Notes under the pieces: generated by a model
The model's input: only the letters and a program-made list of their open reading frames with translations
Database searches by the model: none
Told to the model about the DNA's origin: nothing
Translations under genes and position numbers: made by a program
Assembly: GCA_036639635.1 (NCBI GenBank)
Contig: JAVWIF010000003.1
Coordinates: forward strand, 20,886-84,885
DNA length: 64,000 nucleotides
Direction of reading: 5' to 3'
Source: JAVWIF01 sp036639635
GTDB lineage: Bacteria; Bacillota_I; Bacilli_A; Erysipelotrichales; Erysipelotrichaceae
Shown: positions 25,596 through 34,205 of the stretch, in pieces
Position numbering within the stretch: position 1 is the stretch's first letter
Layout of the letters: the number at the start of each line of letters is the position of its first letter

Positions 25596-26243
25596 ATGAA
25601 AATAATTGGTGTAGTAGCACGCTTAGAATTTTTAGATAACGCACAGAAACATTTTGTCAATCAAGACTATTGTAAAGCAATAGAAGTCCATGGTTGGGCA
25701 ATTTTTCCTATTGTGAATGAGACTTCTTTAACTTGTGCATTAAAGCTATGTGATGCTTTATGTATTCCTGGTGGTTATGATATTGAGCCTTCTTATTTCA
25801 ATGCACAAAAAGATGGTAATGGTACCTATTATGATAATGCCATGGATAGTTTTGATTTTTTATGTTTAGATGCTTTTTATAAGCAAGATAAACCTATCTT
25901 AGGCATATGTCGAGGGATGCAACTCATCAATGTATACTTTCAAGGAAACCTAAAGCAACACATTGATACGAGTACTCACGCGCCTCATAATTTACATGAA
26001 ATTAGCATTGTAAAAGACACTTGTTTATCAAAGCTTTATCCAACGCTCATAAATGTAAACAGTTATCATCATCAAGTTGTTGATATTCTTGGAAAACCAT
26101 TATATGCCTGTGCGTATTCTAAAGAATATTACGTAGAAGCCTTACTTCATCAAAACCAAAAAATACTAGCTGTACAATGGCATCCAGAACAGATGAAAGA
26201 TGATCAAATATTTGCTTATTTCCTAGATGTTGTTTGTGCATGA
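25596..26243 (+). CDS. Gamma-glutamyl-GABA hydrolase family protein (peptidase C26, PuuD-like)
   Basis: Class I glutamine-amidotransferase-like hydrolase. The 215-residue product has the nucleophile elbow GICRGMQ with Cys105 and the catalytic His196/Glu198 in VQWHPEQM, plus CIPGGYDIEP near the N terminus. Members cleave gamma-glutamyl amides; it is somewhat shorter than typical PuuD (~250). It starts after AATGAGG and its 3' end overlaps the convergent VTT gene by 28 bases. Confidence 0.85.
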   Translation: MKIIGVVARLEFLDNAQKHFVNQDYCKAIEVHGWAIFPIVNETSLTCALKLCDALCIPGGYDIEPSYFNAQKDGNGTYYDNAMDSFDFLCLDAFYKQDKPILGICRGMQLINVYFQGNLKQHIDTSTHAPHNLHEISIVKDTCLSKLYPTLINVNSYHHQVVDILGKPLYACAYSKEYYVEALLHQNQKILAVQWHPEQMKDDQIFAYFLDVVCA

Positions 26244-26782
26244 ATCTTTACTTTATTTATAATCCATTTCACAACTAACCATATAAAAATAAATAAAGTA
26301 AAATAAATACCAAAAGCTTCGACATCAATGATTTGTCCCATGCTTTTTAAACAATACGTAATAAGTATACTTCTTAATAATCGAGCAAACCCATCACTTA
26401 ATATGAAAATGAAAAAATTCATTTTCATAAAGCCTGCTAAGTAAGCTAAGATAAAATCTGGAATTGGTGTAATACCACCAATAAAGATTGCAAGAAAGCC
26501 ATATTTATCAATTACTTGTGTCCCTTTTTCAATATCTTCTTTGCTTGCAATATGTTGTAATGCTTTAGTCCCCAAAGCACGTGCTATAGCATAACCAATC
26601 GCTCCACCAATACTTGTACCAATGGCTCCTTCTAAAGAATATAATAACCATCTATCAGGCATGTTTAAGCATAATGGCACTAAGATTACTTCTAAAGAAG
26701 GAAGTGGCAGAAACGCTTTTAATATGGCATATAAGATGAGCCCAATATCTTGCCAAATAATAAAAAAATTCTGTATTGACAT
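26216..26782 (-). CDS. VTT/DedA-like membrane protein (YqaA type)
   Basis: A 188-residue integral membrane protein of the VTT (DedA/SNARE-associated) superfamily, with several hydrophobic segments, the Gly-rich stretch GAIGTSIGGAIGYAIARALG (53-72) and GFLAIFIGGITPIPDFILAYLAG (about 93-115) with the Pro-rich reentrant element. DedA-type proteins have been linked to lipid-carrier recycling and membrane homeostasis. The ribosome-binding site sits in the loop of a perfect 8-base inverted repeat spanning 26781-26801. Confidence 0.78.
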   Translation of the reverse strand: MSIQNFFIIWQDIGLILYAILKAFLPLPSLEVILVPLCLNMPDRWLLYSLEGAIGTSIGGAIGYAIARALGTKALQHIASKEDIEKGTQVIDKYGFLAIFIGGITPIPDFILAYLAGFMKMNFFIFILSDGFARLLRSILITYCLKSMGQIIDVEAFGIYFTLFIFIWLVVKWIINKVKIHAQTTSRK

Positions 26783-26827
26783 ACAATCCCCTCGATTGTA
26801 TTATACGTACAGAATTTTTAATTTATG

Positions 26828-27352
26828 TTAGTTTGAAAACTTATCATCAACATAGCATCCAATATATTTTTTATCAAAACCTGCTTGACTAAATGCTTTT
26901 GTTGGTAAATAATCTTTTACTAATACACTCATTGCTACAAACAAACTAGCAAGTGCTCCATTGCTAAAACGGAGTGTTGATATTTCATCTAATATAATTT
27001 CAGCAATTTGAATATCACGATCAAACACTAACAATGTTCTTTTATTTAAATGTTCGCCACAATAAAAGCGATACAACACTTCATGATAAACCATTTGGTA
27101 TCCATCTTTTATACTATGTAACTCCCCTAGTTTATTATCACCTTCATAAATGGTAAAATCTGTTGCTAAATTAGCTTTTACAATGTTATACCATTTCTTT
27201 ATCTGATAGCAAGCTAGTATTTCATCTTCATATAGATTTTTCACATATAAAGACAATAGTTTTCCATCTATTTCACTATCCACATGAAATACAGTTCTAT
27301 TTTCTTCTTTTATTAGGTATTGATTCTCTACTTTACTCATTTCAAATTTCAT
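26828..27352 (-). CDS. Hypothetical cytoplasmic protein (possible Tubby/LURP-like fold)
   Basis: A 174-residue protein with no recognised motif. Alternating beta-strand pattern (FHVDSEIDGKLLSLYVKN; FTIYEGDNKLGELHSIKDGYQMVYHEV; LLVFDRDIQIAEIILDE) and a C-terminal hydrophobic helix FSNGALASLFVAMSVLV resemble the Tubby C-terminal-like/LURP-one fold of bacterial DUF families, but this is only a shape impression. The start at 27352 has GAGGAG 7 bases upstream. It lies between two membrane protein genes and is probably transcribed with the VTT gene. Confidence 0.5.
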   Translation of the reverse strand: MKFEMSKVENQYLIKEENRTVFHVDSEIDGKLLSLYVKNLYEDEILACYQIKKWYNIVKANLATDFTIYEGDNKLGELHSIKDGYQMVYHEVLYRFYCGEHLNKRTLLVFDRDIQIAEIILDEISTLRFSNGALASLFVAMSVLVKDYLPTKAFSQAGFDKKYIGCYVDDKFSN

Positions 27353-27467
27353 CTTGTAACTCCTCATAAAAAATTCTTGTGACTACTAACCAAGAGTTTT
27401 TCTTATCTTTTCTGCTTTCATTATAAAAGAATTTGTCTTTATTTTCAAGTAAACTATGAAAACTCAC

Positions 27468-28619
27468 TCAAGAAGTACTCTTCTTTACTACTTTACAATC
27501 ATGAATAATACATAGTATTGGAACTATTGTAAAAGCGGCTATGGCATATAAGGTTTGATTATATCCGATAGCTTTTGATAAATAGGACGTAAGAATTGGT
27601 GTAATACAACCACTTAGTCCAATAAAAATTGCCATAGCAAACATTTGTGCACTTGTATACATTCGCTTTAGACTTACTTCTTGAATTAAGACTTTGCTCG
27701 TCAACATAACGATAGGAAGTGTTACAAGTTGTAAAGAGGCGCTTAAAACAATCATCGTTGGTGTCGTAGAAAACGCGTATAGCATAAATTTCAAAGTATA
27801 CATAAAAGTTGCAAACAACAATAAAGAGCGTGCTCTCCATCTGCTTAAAAGCCTATTCGCTAAAAAAAATAAAGGGATTTCCATAAATGATTGGAGTGTC
27901 CATTTTAAAGCGATATCATTGCTACTAGCACCAATTGCTACCATCTTATCAATCACAATATATTGATCAGCAGAACCAATCATATAAACAAGAAAAAAAA
28001 TAAATACAAGAGCAACATAGCGCTTATTTTTAATAAATATATGAATATCTTTTAGTTCCAATTTACTACTTTTATTAGGCTTACTATCTTTTGTTGCACA
28101 TACGATAATAAGAACCACTATTGACAAAAAGAAAGTTACATATAGGAGTGAGTTATAGGATGCACTGGTAATACAAAACCCAGCAACTGGTGCGCCTAAA
28201 CTAAAGCCAAGAGCTCCTGTAGCGCGCAAACTTCCATATTGCTTAGGGCGTAATGCTAACATCCAAGTTTCATCTAAAGCTATCATTACTTTTACCATAC
28301 CCGACATCAATGAAACAACAAACATATGATAATAGAATACTTGATGTTGTACTCCATACATTCCAAAACTACCTAGTAAAAAAAGAGCATAAGCTATGAT
28401 AAAAAATAGTTTCATTCTCTTGAACCTATCACTCAAAAAACCAAAGATGAATTGCCCAGCAATTACAACGATTGCACTGCCTGCTATAATATATCCTCTT
28501 TCAATAATTGAATATCCAACAAATATTAAATATGGAATCATTTGTGTGCTTATGAATGAAAGAATAAAGAAAACTAAAAAATTTAATGCATAATATAGAT
28601 ATTTCGTCTTTTCTAGCAA
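27468..28619 (-). CDS. Major facilitator superfamily transporter
   Basis: A 383-residue protein with 12 predicted hydrophobic segments and the MFS loop 2-3 signature GQFIFGFLSDRFKRMKL (residues 55-71). The arrangement resembles the MFS_1-like/LacY-nucleoside group; substrate unknown. Start is TTG at 28619 after AAGGGTGTG. It is divergent from the cupin gene and precedes the hypothetical gene at 26.8-27.4 kb. Confidence 0.82.
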   Translation of the reverse strand: MLEKTKYLYYALNFLVFFILSFISTQMIPYLIFVGYSIIERGYIIAGSAIVVIAGQFIFGFLSDRFKRMKLFFIIAYALFLLGSFGMYGVQHQVFYYHMFVVSLMSGMVKVMIALDETWMLALRPKQYGSLRATGALGFSLGAPVAGFCITSASYNSLLYVTFFLSIVVLIIVCATKDSKPNKSSKLELKDIHIFIKNKRYVALVFIFFLVYMIGSADQYIVIDKMVAIGASSNDIALKWTLQSFMEIPLFFLANRLLSRWRARSLLLFATFMYTLKFMLYAFSTTPTMIVLSASLQLVTLPIVMLTSKVLIQEVSLKRMYTSAQMFAMAIFIGLSGCITPILTSYLSKAIGYNQTLYAIAAFTIVPILCIIHDCKVVKKSTS

Positions 28620-28747
28620 GTTCTCACACCCTTAAAATTAGTATGTATCTTTTTATAAGGAATATTTAAAAGTACTGTGTGAATATTGCTTTTATGCAGT
28701 ATAATAGAAATAGTGAAATGTAGCATAAACAAAACTAGGAGGATCGT

Positions 28748-29083
28748 ATGGAAAATTTAAAAATGGAAACTTATGAAAATCATAAAGGAGGCGTTGGTAA
28801 AATTCATATTACGCGTTTGTTAACAAATGAACAATTAGGAGAGCATATTAAGATGTATGCCAAAATCGTAATTGAGCCAAATTCTTCGATTGGTTATCAT
28901 TTACACGATGGTGATAGTGAAAGCTATTACATTGTGAGTGGGAATGGCCGTTATAATGACAATGGCGTAATACGCGATGTTCACGCTGGAGAGATTTCTA
29001 ATACAGAAAGTGGTCAATCTCATGGACTTGAAAATATAGAAAAAGAGCCTTTAGTATTCATGGCACTCATCATCAAAGATTAA
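28748..29083 (+). CDS. Cupin domain protein
   Basis: A 111-residue single cupin. Metal-binding pattern: GYHLHDGDSESYYIVSGNGRYNDNG (His55, His57, Glu62 region) and the second motif with GQSHGLEN (His near 97). Such small cupins can be isomerases, dioxygenases or sensors; no specific role can be assigned. It has an AGGAGG site and a promoter with perfect TATAAT near 28700, and ends in a bidirectional terminator. Confidence 0.83.
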   Translation: MENLKMETYENHKGGVGKIHITRLLTNEQLGEHIKMYAKIVIEPNSSIGYHLHDGDSESYYIVSGNGRYNDNGVIRDVHAGEISNTESGQSHGLENIEKEPLVFMALIIKD

Positions 29084-29110
29084 AAAAATGCACGTTATGT
29101 GCATTTTTTA
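29080..29110. terminator. Bidirectional terminator between the cupin gene and the membrane-protein gene
   Basis: AAAAAATGCAC-GTTAT-GTGCATTTTTT, T runs on both strands. Confidence 0.85.
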
Positions 29111-29466
29111 CCGTAATATAAACAAAAACCAGGAATCATAAATACTATATAAAATATTCCATATGTGGAAAACAATGCATAACGAAACATGCCAGGGTAC
29201 CAAGTTATCGCATGAAAAATATAGGTATCAAGTGCTAGTATTGTATACACACAAAGTAAGACAAGACCAATATAATAAAGGATTTCAAACGTATGTTGTT
29301 TATGATGAAAAGTTAAACATCCAATGGTTAAAAGGACAATGCCATAAGCTAACAGACAACACTTTAACAGACTTAAATAAGGATTTGTAGTAGCAAAGAA
29401 AGCAATTATTATACTTATTAAACAACAAAGTAACCCAGATATTAGCAAAGTACAAGCTTTTTTCAT
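29095..29466 (-). CDS. Four-helix membrane protein of unknown function
   Basis: About 123 residues with four hydrophobic segments and no recognised motif; the short extra-membrane loops contain Lys/His residues. The ATG at 29466 lies one base after the pdp stop codon with no separate ribosome-binding site, suggesting translation coupled to pdp. No known partner of pyrimidine nucleoside phosphorylase looks like this, so no function is proposed. Confidence 0.5.
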   Translation of the reverse strand: MKKACTLLISGLLCCLISIIIAFFATTNPYLSLLKCCLLAYGIVLLTIGCLTFHHKQHTFEILYYIGLVLLCVYTILALDTYIFHAITWYPGMFRYALFSTYGIFYIVFMIPGFCLYYGKKCT

Positions 29467-29467
29467 C

Positions 29468-30769
29468 TTACGCAATTACTTTGTAAACTAATGGTTCTTT
29501 CTCAACTTTTTGTTCACAGAATTCAAATGTTTCATAAAAGCTTTCTAACCAATCTTTAGGTAAACTATGATTGATATGAACACTCGCTAGGGAATCTCCT
29601 ACTTCTACATAATCGCCATCTTTTTTACGCAACACAATACCAACAGCAAAATCTATGATATCTTCTTTCACCATTCTACCAGCACCTAATTGCATTGCTA
29701 GCCTTCCTAATTGCATAGCATTTAATTCTTTAATATATCCGCTGTGTCGAGAAGATATCTCAATGATTTCTTTTGCTTGAGGTAATAATTCTGGATGTCT
29801 AATTTGTTCACTATTACCGCCTTGTGCTTCTACCATTTGAACAAGTTTGTCTAGCGCTTGACCATTTTTAATTACTTCTTTTAATTTTGTTCGTGCTTCA
29901 CTTTCATTATTTGCAATCTTTGCTTGCATTAACATGATACTTCCAGCTTGTAAACAAAGTTCAAAAAAGTCTTCAGGTCCTTGTCCTTGCAGTGTAGCAA
30001 TGGCTTCTTTTAATTCTAAGGCATTACCTATCGCATTTCCTAATGGTTGGTTCATATTACTTAAGATTGCTCGTACATCTTTATTGAAATGTTGCCCAAT
30101 AGCAATCATTGTATTGGCTAACTCTTCTGCTTGTAGCGAGTCTTCCATAAAAGCGCCTTTACCAAACTTCACATCTAATAAGATTGTATCTGAACCAGCT
30201 GCTAATTTTTTCGACATAATACTTGAGGCAATTAGCGGTATGGAATTTATCGTTCCGCTAACATCACGTAACGCATACAGTGCTTTATCAGCAGGCACTA
30301 AGTTTTTACTTTGTCCAATGATTGCAAGTCCTATGGCATTCACTTGTTCAATAAATTGCTTATTTGATAACTCAGTTTTAAATCCATCAATCGATTCTAC
30401 TTTATCAAGTGTACCGCCAGTATGTCCTAGCCCTCTTCCTGACATTTTAGCTACTTTAACTCCGCATGCTGCTACCATCGGAGCAAGTGATAAACTTGTT
30501 TTATCACCAACTCCTCCAGTAGAATGCTTGTCACATTTAACACCTTGAATACTTGATAAATCAATTTTATCTCCACTATTCAACATTTCTTCGCAAAGGT
30601 TTGCGCTTTCCTTAGCACTCATCCCTTTAAAATAAATAGCCATTAATAAAGCACTTACTTGATAATCAGGTATTTCTTTTTTTACATACCCACTAATAAA
30701 ATAGTGTAATTCTTCTCGGCTTAATTCTTTTCCTAATTTCTTCTTCTCAATGATTTCAACAATGCGCAT
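29468..30769 (-). CDS. pdp: Pyrimidine-nucleoside phosphorylase
   Basis: Phosphorolysis of uridine, thymidine and deoxyuridine in pyrimidine salvage. The 433-residue product shows the N-terminal EKKKLGKELSREEL...FISGYVKKEIPDYQVSALLMAI, the phosphate-binding KCDKHSTGGVGDKTSL (79-94), AKMSGRGLGHTGGTLDK and the C-terminal biotinyl-like domain. Pdp and DeoA (thymidine phosphorylase) differ in specificity and are hard to separate by eye; the Firmicutes context favours Pdp. It follows the RsuA-type gene by 4 bases. Confidence 0.93.
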   Translation of the reverse strand: MRIVEIIEKKKLGKELSREELHYFISGYVKKEIPDYQVSALLMAIYFKGMSAKESANLCEEMLNSGDKIDLSSIQGVKCDKHSTGGVGDKTSLSLAPMVAACGVKVAKMSGRGLGHTGGTLDKVESIDGFKTELSNKQFIEQVNAIGLAIIGQSKNLVPADKALYALRDVSGTINSIPLIASSIMSKKLAAGSDTILLDVKFGKGAFMEDSLQAEELANTMIAIGQHFNKDVRAILSNMNQPLGNAIGNALELKEAIATLQGQGPEDFFELCLQAGSIMLMQAKIANNESEARTKLKEVIKNGQALDKLVQMVEAQGGNSEQIRHPELLPQAKEIIEISSRHSGYIKELNAMQLGRLAMQLGAGRMVKEDIIDFAVGIVLRKKDGDYVEVGDSLASVHINHSLPKDWLESFYETFEFCEQKVEKEPLVYKVIA

Positions 30770-30773
30770 AGTG

Positions 30774-31475
30774 TTAACCTTCTTTCTTCAATTTGTCAAT
30801 TTCGTTTGTTGTTAAAGCACGCCATTCTCCACTACCTAAACTTTCATCTAATAATAAACTTCCAAAACGTATCCTTTTCAAATAAGTCACTTCATTATGA
30901 AGCGCGTGTAACATTCGTTTTACTTGATGATATTTACCTTCGTGGATGCTCAATTCAATCGCACACTCACTTATCAAGTTAACATGTGCAGGTAAAACTA
31001 CTTCATCATCTAAAATAATAGTACCACTTTCTAATATTTTAATATCTTCATTACTTAATGCATGCATAGTTTCTACATAGTAGGTCTTATCAACATGTTT
31101 TTTTGGTGCTAATAAATCATGCGCAAATTTACCATCATTGCTAATTAGCAATAGACCTTCTGTATCAATATCTAATCTTCCTACTGGAAAGCAATCATTG
31201 GGTAGAATCGTATCAATACATTCGAAAACAGTCGCATGTAATTCATCTTTTGTTGCACTAACAACACCTTTGGGTTTGTTTAACATCAGATAAACAATCG
31301 TTTGATAGGAAATATTGACATCGTCAAAATAAACAACATCACTATTTTCATCAATATGTTGATCATCACTTGTACAAACAATCCCATTTACTTTAATATG
31401 TTTTTTCCTAATTAATTGTTTTACTTGTTTTCTTGATCCGATACTCGCGTGAGCCAAATATTTATCTAAGCGCAT
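30774..31475 (-). CDS. RsuA/RluB family pseudouridine synthase
   Basis: Ribosomal RNA pseudouridine synthase with an N-terminal S4 domain (MRLDKYLAHASIGSRKQVKQLI) and the catalytic motif GRLDIDTEGLLLI (Asp in GRLD near residue 101). The 233-residue length fits RsuA (16S rRNA U516), and Bacillus has an RsuA-like gene (ytzG) beside the MurJ-like ytgP, as here. It is 1 base downstream of the flippase stop codon, so co-transcribed. Confidence 0.87.
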   Translation of the reverse strand: MRLDKYLAHASIGSRKQVKQLIRKKHIKVNGIVCTSDDQHIDENSDVVYFDDVNISYQTIVYLMLNKPKGVVSATKDELHATVFECIDTILPNDCFPVGRLDIDTEGLLLISNDGKFAHDLLAPKKHVDKTYYVETMHALSNEDIKILESGTIILDDEVVLPAHVNLISECAIELSIHEGKYHQVKRMLHALHNEVTYLKRIRFGSLLLDESLGSGEWRALTTNEIDKLKKEG

Positions 31476-31476
31476 A

Positions 31477-33129
31477 TTAACCTCTTTTAAATTTCTTTAT
31501 AATTCTTGATAAATCTAAATGTAATATTGTTTGTGGTATCTGAAATGCATATGTAATCGCAAAATAAACCCCTAAAGATAAAGTACCTGATATAGCTAAT
31601 TGTACTAAACTAACTAGTCTACCAGCTCCATATCCTTTAAGACCAAGGAACGATAATCCACGTGCACATAAGAATAAAGCAAGCATAGCTCCGAGTATAA
31701 TTAATAATTTATGAAACGTATAAATCCAATTGATATGAAAGTTTTTTGTTAAAGAATACGCATTCATAAAGATAAATGTACCCATCGCTAGAATACTAGA
31801 TAGTACAATTCCCTTAAATCCAAAATATTTTAATAATGGATATGCTATTGAAAACTTTATGGCTACCATAATAACCAAATTACGAATATTAACTTTACGT
31901 AAACCAACACTCATCAATAATGATGTAAAAATAGGAGCGATGGTACCTAAAAAAGCTTCTATTGAAAACCAAGATAAAATTTCCGCACAAAGTTCTAAGT
32001 TTTTAGGGTCGGCAGGAGGAAATAAAATCGCATAAATAGGCTTTGCAAACACGAATAAGCAAAAAGATATTGGTAGACCGATATATAACACAATATCTAC
32101 ACAATCTCTAATATTCTTTTGTACTAGTTTATAATCATTCTTTGTTAAAGCAGTCGTAATATGTGGAATAATAGCAGCAGAGAAACCTGGAGCTAAAATC
32201 ATTGGAATAGACATTAGTTTTAGTACACCATAATTTATGGTTCCACTAATCAGTACAATTTCAGAATCTACGTTACCAAAGGCTGCTAAACCTTTATTTA
32301 AGAATAACGTATTAACTATTGTATCACTATAACCAAGTATGGCTACTAATAAATATGGAAATGCAATAAAAACTAATTCTTTTATAATTTCTTTTTTATT
32401 ACTGTTACCTTCTACACTTTGATTTCTAGCTAACTTCTTAATTTCAACCATTTGTTTTTTATCGTAGAGCTTAATATGAATAATAGCGAGTACTGCTGCA
32501 ATACTGGTCGATATGACTCCAAAATATAATGCCCAAACATTGTCAGCATTACATGCATATATGGCAATTGCACTGGCAATTAACAAAAAAACAATTCTCG
32601 CAATTTGTTCTAGTACTTGTGACAAAGCATATACTTCCATATGTTTCAAGCCTTGATAAAAGCCTCTTACACTTGATAATATTGGTACAAAGAATAAAGC
32701 GAACGAAATAAGAATTAATACCATTCGCATCGTGTTAATGTTATTAGCATTATCAGGTAATACTAATTTTGCTAAAGGAGTTGCAAACACAATCACAAAA
32801 CTCATCATAATAAAACCAAAGGATATCATTAGAAGTGAAGATAGCTTTTTAATTAATAAGCTAGTTTGATAATCTCCTTTAGCTGAGTATTTAGCAATCA
32901 GTGTTGCTATTGCAAACGGAAATCCTGCAATACAAATATTTAATAAATAGGAATATATTTGATAAGCAACACCATAATAAGCAATGTTATCTGCTGTTGC
33001 TAATAAGGTATTATAGGGTACTGCATAAAATAAACCAATAAATTTAGCAAAAAAGATACCTGCTGAACTAATTAATCCTCCCGCTATAATAGATTGTGTC
33101 TTTTTCGAAACTGAAGTTTGATTGCTCAT
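31477..33129 (-). CDS. MurJ/SpoVB-family lipid flippase (YtgP-like)
   Basis: A 550-residue MOP-superfamily (MviN/MurJ-MATE) membrane protein with 14 hydrophobic segments. Visible: KTQSIIAGGLISSAGIFFAKFIGLFYAVPYN at the N terminus, GFPFAIATLIAKYSAKGD, and VRGFYQGLKHM, the pattern of the Bacillus YtgP/SpoVB clade that flips lipid II for peptidoglycan (YtgP) or acts in spore cortex synthesis (SpoVB). Linkage to an RsuA-type gene favours the YtgP role. Translation starts after AGAGAGG. Confidence 0.86.
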   Translation of the reverse strand: MSNQTSVSKKTQSIIAGGLISSAGIFFAKFIGLFYAVPYNTLLATADNIAYYGVAYQIYSYLLNICIAGFPFAIATLIAKYSAKGDYQTSLLIKKLSSLLMISFGFIMMSFVIVFATPLAKLVLPDNANNINTMRMVLILISFALFFVPILSSVRGFYQGLKHMEVYALSQVLEQIARIVFLLIASAIAIYACNADNVWALYFGVISTSIAAVLAIIHIKLYDKKQMVEIKKLARNQSVEGNSNKKEIIKELVFIAFPYLLVAILGYSDTIVNTLFLNKGLAAFGNVDSEIVLISGTINYGVLKLMSIPMILAPGFSAAIIPHITTALTKNDYKLVQKNIRDCVDIVLYIGLPISFCLFVFAKPIYAILFPPADPKNLELCAEILSWFSIEAFLGTIAPIFTSLLMSVGLRKVNIRNLVIMVAIKFSIAYPLLKYFGFKGIVLSSILAMGTFIFMNAYSLTKNFHINWIYTFHKLLIILGAMLALFLCARGLSFLGLKGYGAGRLVSLVQLAISGTLSLGVYFAITYAFQIPQTILHLDLSRIIKKFKRG

Positions 33130-33146
33130 AAAAAAATCGTTCCTCT

Positions 33147-33701
33147 CTAGTTGCTAGTATCTGCTGTTTCTTTCTTTCCTTCTTGACTATCGTCTACCAC
33201 TTCGGCATAATTTACCTTAAAAAATACACGATTATTCTTTACCAAAGACGCATCTTTCCAAGTCACCATGACCTGTAAACTAAATTGTTTTTCTGTACTA
33301 ATTCCATCTAAACTAAATCCTCTAATAAACCCTGTTTGTGCATTCCCTTGGTAAGGTATCATATTAAATGCTTTTGTTGCATCTTCTCCTAATAAACCAA
33401 TACAAGGATAAACATTAGTATTACTATCTAATTTAGGATCAACTGCAATGGCTTGTACATGATACATCGCTACACGCGGGTTACTAATTTCAACTTCATA
33501 TTGATAAGCATTGTTTTTTTGTTTATATACGTTTAAATTATAATCAAAAGGAATAATTTTTGTATCTACTCCTTGGTTAGTTAGGATAGCATCTATATAA
33601 CTTTCATAGTTTTTCATGCTTTCTTTGTTGTCTTTTTTTGTATTGCTACATCCACTCAACAAAAGGATACAAGATAAACATAGAAGCGTAAATTTTCGCA
33701 T
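33147..33701 (-). CDS. Predicted lipoprotein of unknown function
   Basis: A 184-residue lipoprotein: signal peptide with lipobox LLSGC (lipid-modified Cys18), Lys/Asn/Glu-rich linker, then a beta-rich body (for example YQYEVEISNPRVAMYHVQAIAVD). No domain recognised. It starts after TAGAGGTGATT and is immediately upstream of the flippase gene (17 bases), probably in the same operon. Confidence 0.75.
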   Translation of the reverse strand: MRKFTLLCLSCILLLSGCSNTKKDNKESMKNYESYIDAILTNQGVDTKIIPFDYNLNVYKQKNNAYQYEVEISNPRVAMYHVQAIAVDPKLDSNTNVYPCIGLLGEDATKAFNMIPYQGNAQTGFIRGFSLDGISTEKQFSLQVMVTWKDASLVKNNRVFFKVNYAEVVDDSQEGKKETADTSN

Positions 33702-33751
33702 AGAATCACCTCTACGATATTATACCATATTTTGAAAAAACCACCATAACA

Positions 33752-33786
33752 AAATAAAACGATCCAGTAAGGACCGCTTTATTTTG
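33752..33786 (-). terminator. Hairpin overlapping the end of the DUF1540 gene
   Basis: Minus strand AAAATAAAGCGGTCC / GGATCGTTTTATTTT with G-U pairs; a probable terminator of the DUF1540/cse60 side. Confidence 0.65.
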
Positions 33787-33943
33787 TACTCTTTAAATGA
33801 AAAGATTTACATTCTGTTTCGTGACAATGGTTAGGTTCCACACAGTCATCACAACATACAGAAATTGTTTGTGCATCACAACGATCCTCTTTATGATAAA
33901 CACAAGAGTTTACGTTACATAGTATTTCCGTTTTTTTCTGCAT
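33779..33943 (-). CDS. DUF1540 family small Cys-rich protein
   Basis: A 54-residue gene I found by direct translation. It has eight Cys; the DUF1540 pattern is seen as CNVNSCVYHKEDRCDAQTISV...HCHETECKSF, beginning MQKKTE. It starts at an ATG after GGAGGTATAAAG and ends in a hairpin. DUF1540 proteins are presumed metal-binding, and are common in spore-forming Firmicutes; function unknown. It lies 43 bases downstream of cse60 on the same strand, so the two may share a transcript. Confidence 0.8.
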   Translation of the reverse strand: MQKKTEILCNVNSCVYHKEDRCDAQTISVCCDDCVEPNHCHETECKSFHLKSTK

Positions 33944-33986
33944 ACTTTATACCTCCACAATCATATTATGAACAATATTTCAAAAA

Positions 33987-34169
33987 CTATGTGGAATATA
34001 TAAGTAAGGCTGAAAAACAAAATACGTTTTCTTCCTCTTCATCTTGTGAAAGCGCAATTGCATATTTAATATCGAGCACCTGTATATCTTCATTATCATC
34101 AAGAAAATCATTAATACTATCACTTAAATCATCTTCATGTTCTTCATCAAAAGCTTTTACTTGTATCAA
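33987..34169 (-). CDS. cse60: Sporulation protein Cse60
   Basis: Small acidic protein of about 60 residues resembling Bacillus Cse60, a sigma-E-dependent sporulation protein of unknown biochemical role: IQVKAFDEEHEDDLSDSINDFL and VFCFSALLIY match the family. The TTG at 34169 (giving MIQVKAF) is preferred because GGTGAT lies 4 bases upstream; an ATG four codons earlier has no ribosome-binding site. Upstream CATACTATA on the minus strand fits a sigma-E or sigma-K -10, weakly supported. Confidence 0.75.
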   Translation of the reverse strand: MIQVKAFDEEHEDDLSDSINDFLDDNEDIQVLDIKYAIALSQDEEEENVFCFSALLIYST

Positions 34170-34205
34170 TTTTATCACCATGTTTTAGTATAGTATGATT
34201 TGCTT

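Noticed and set aside
29934..30548. 204-residue plus-strand ORF antisense to pdp
   Set aside because: Shadow of the pyrimidine-nucleoside phosphorylase gene; no ribosome-binding site or family motif.
33865..34188. Plus-strand ORF across cse60 and DUF1540
   Set aside because: Antisense to two supported small genes on the minus strand.
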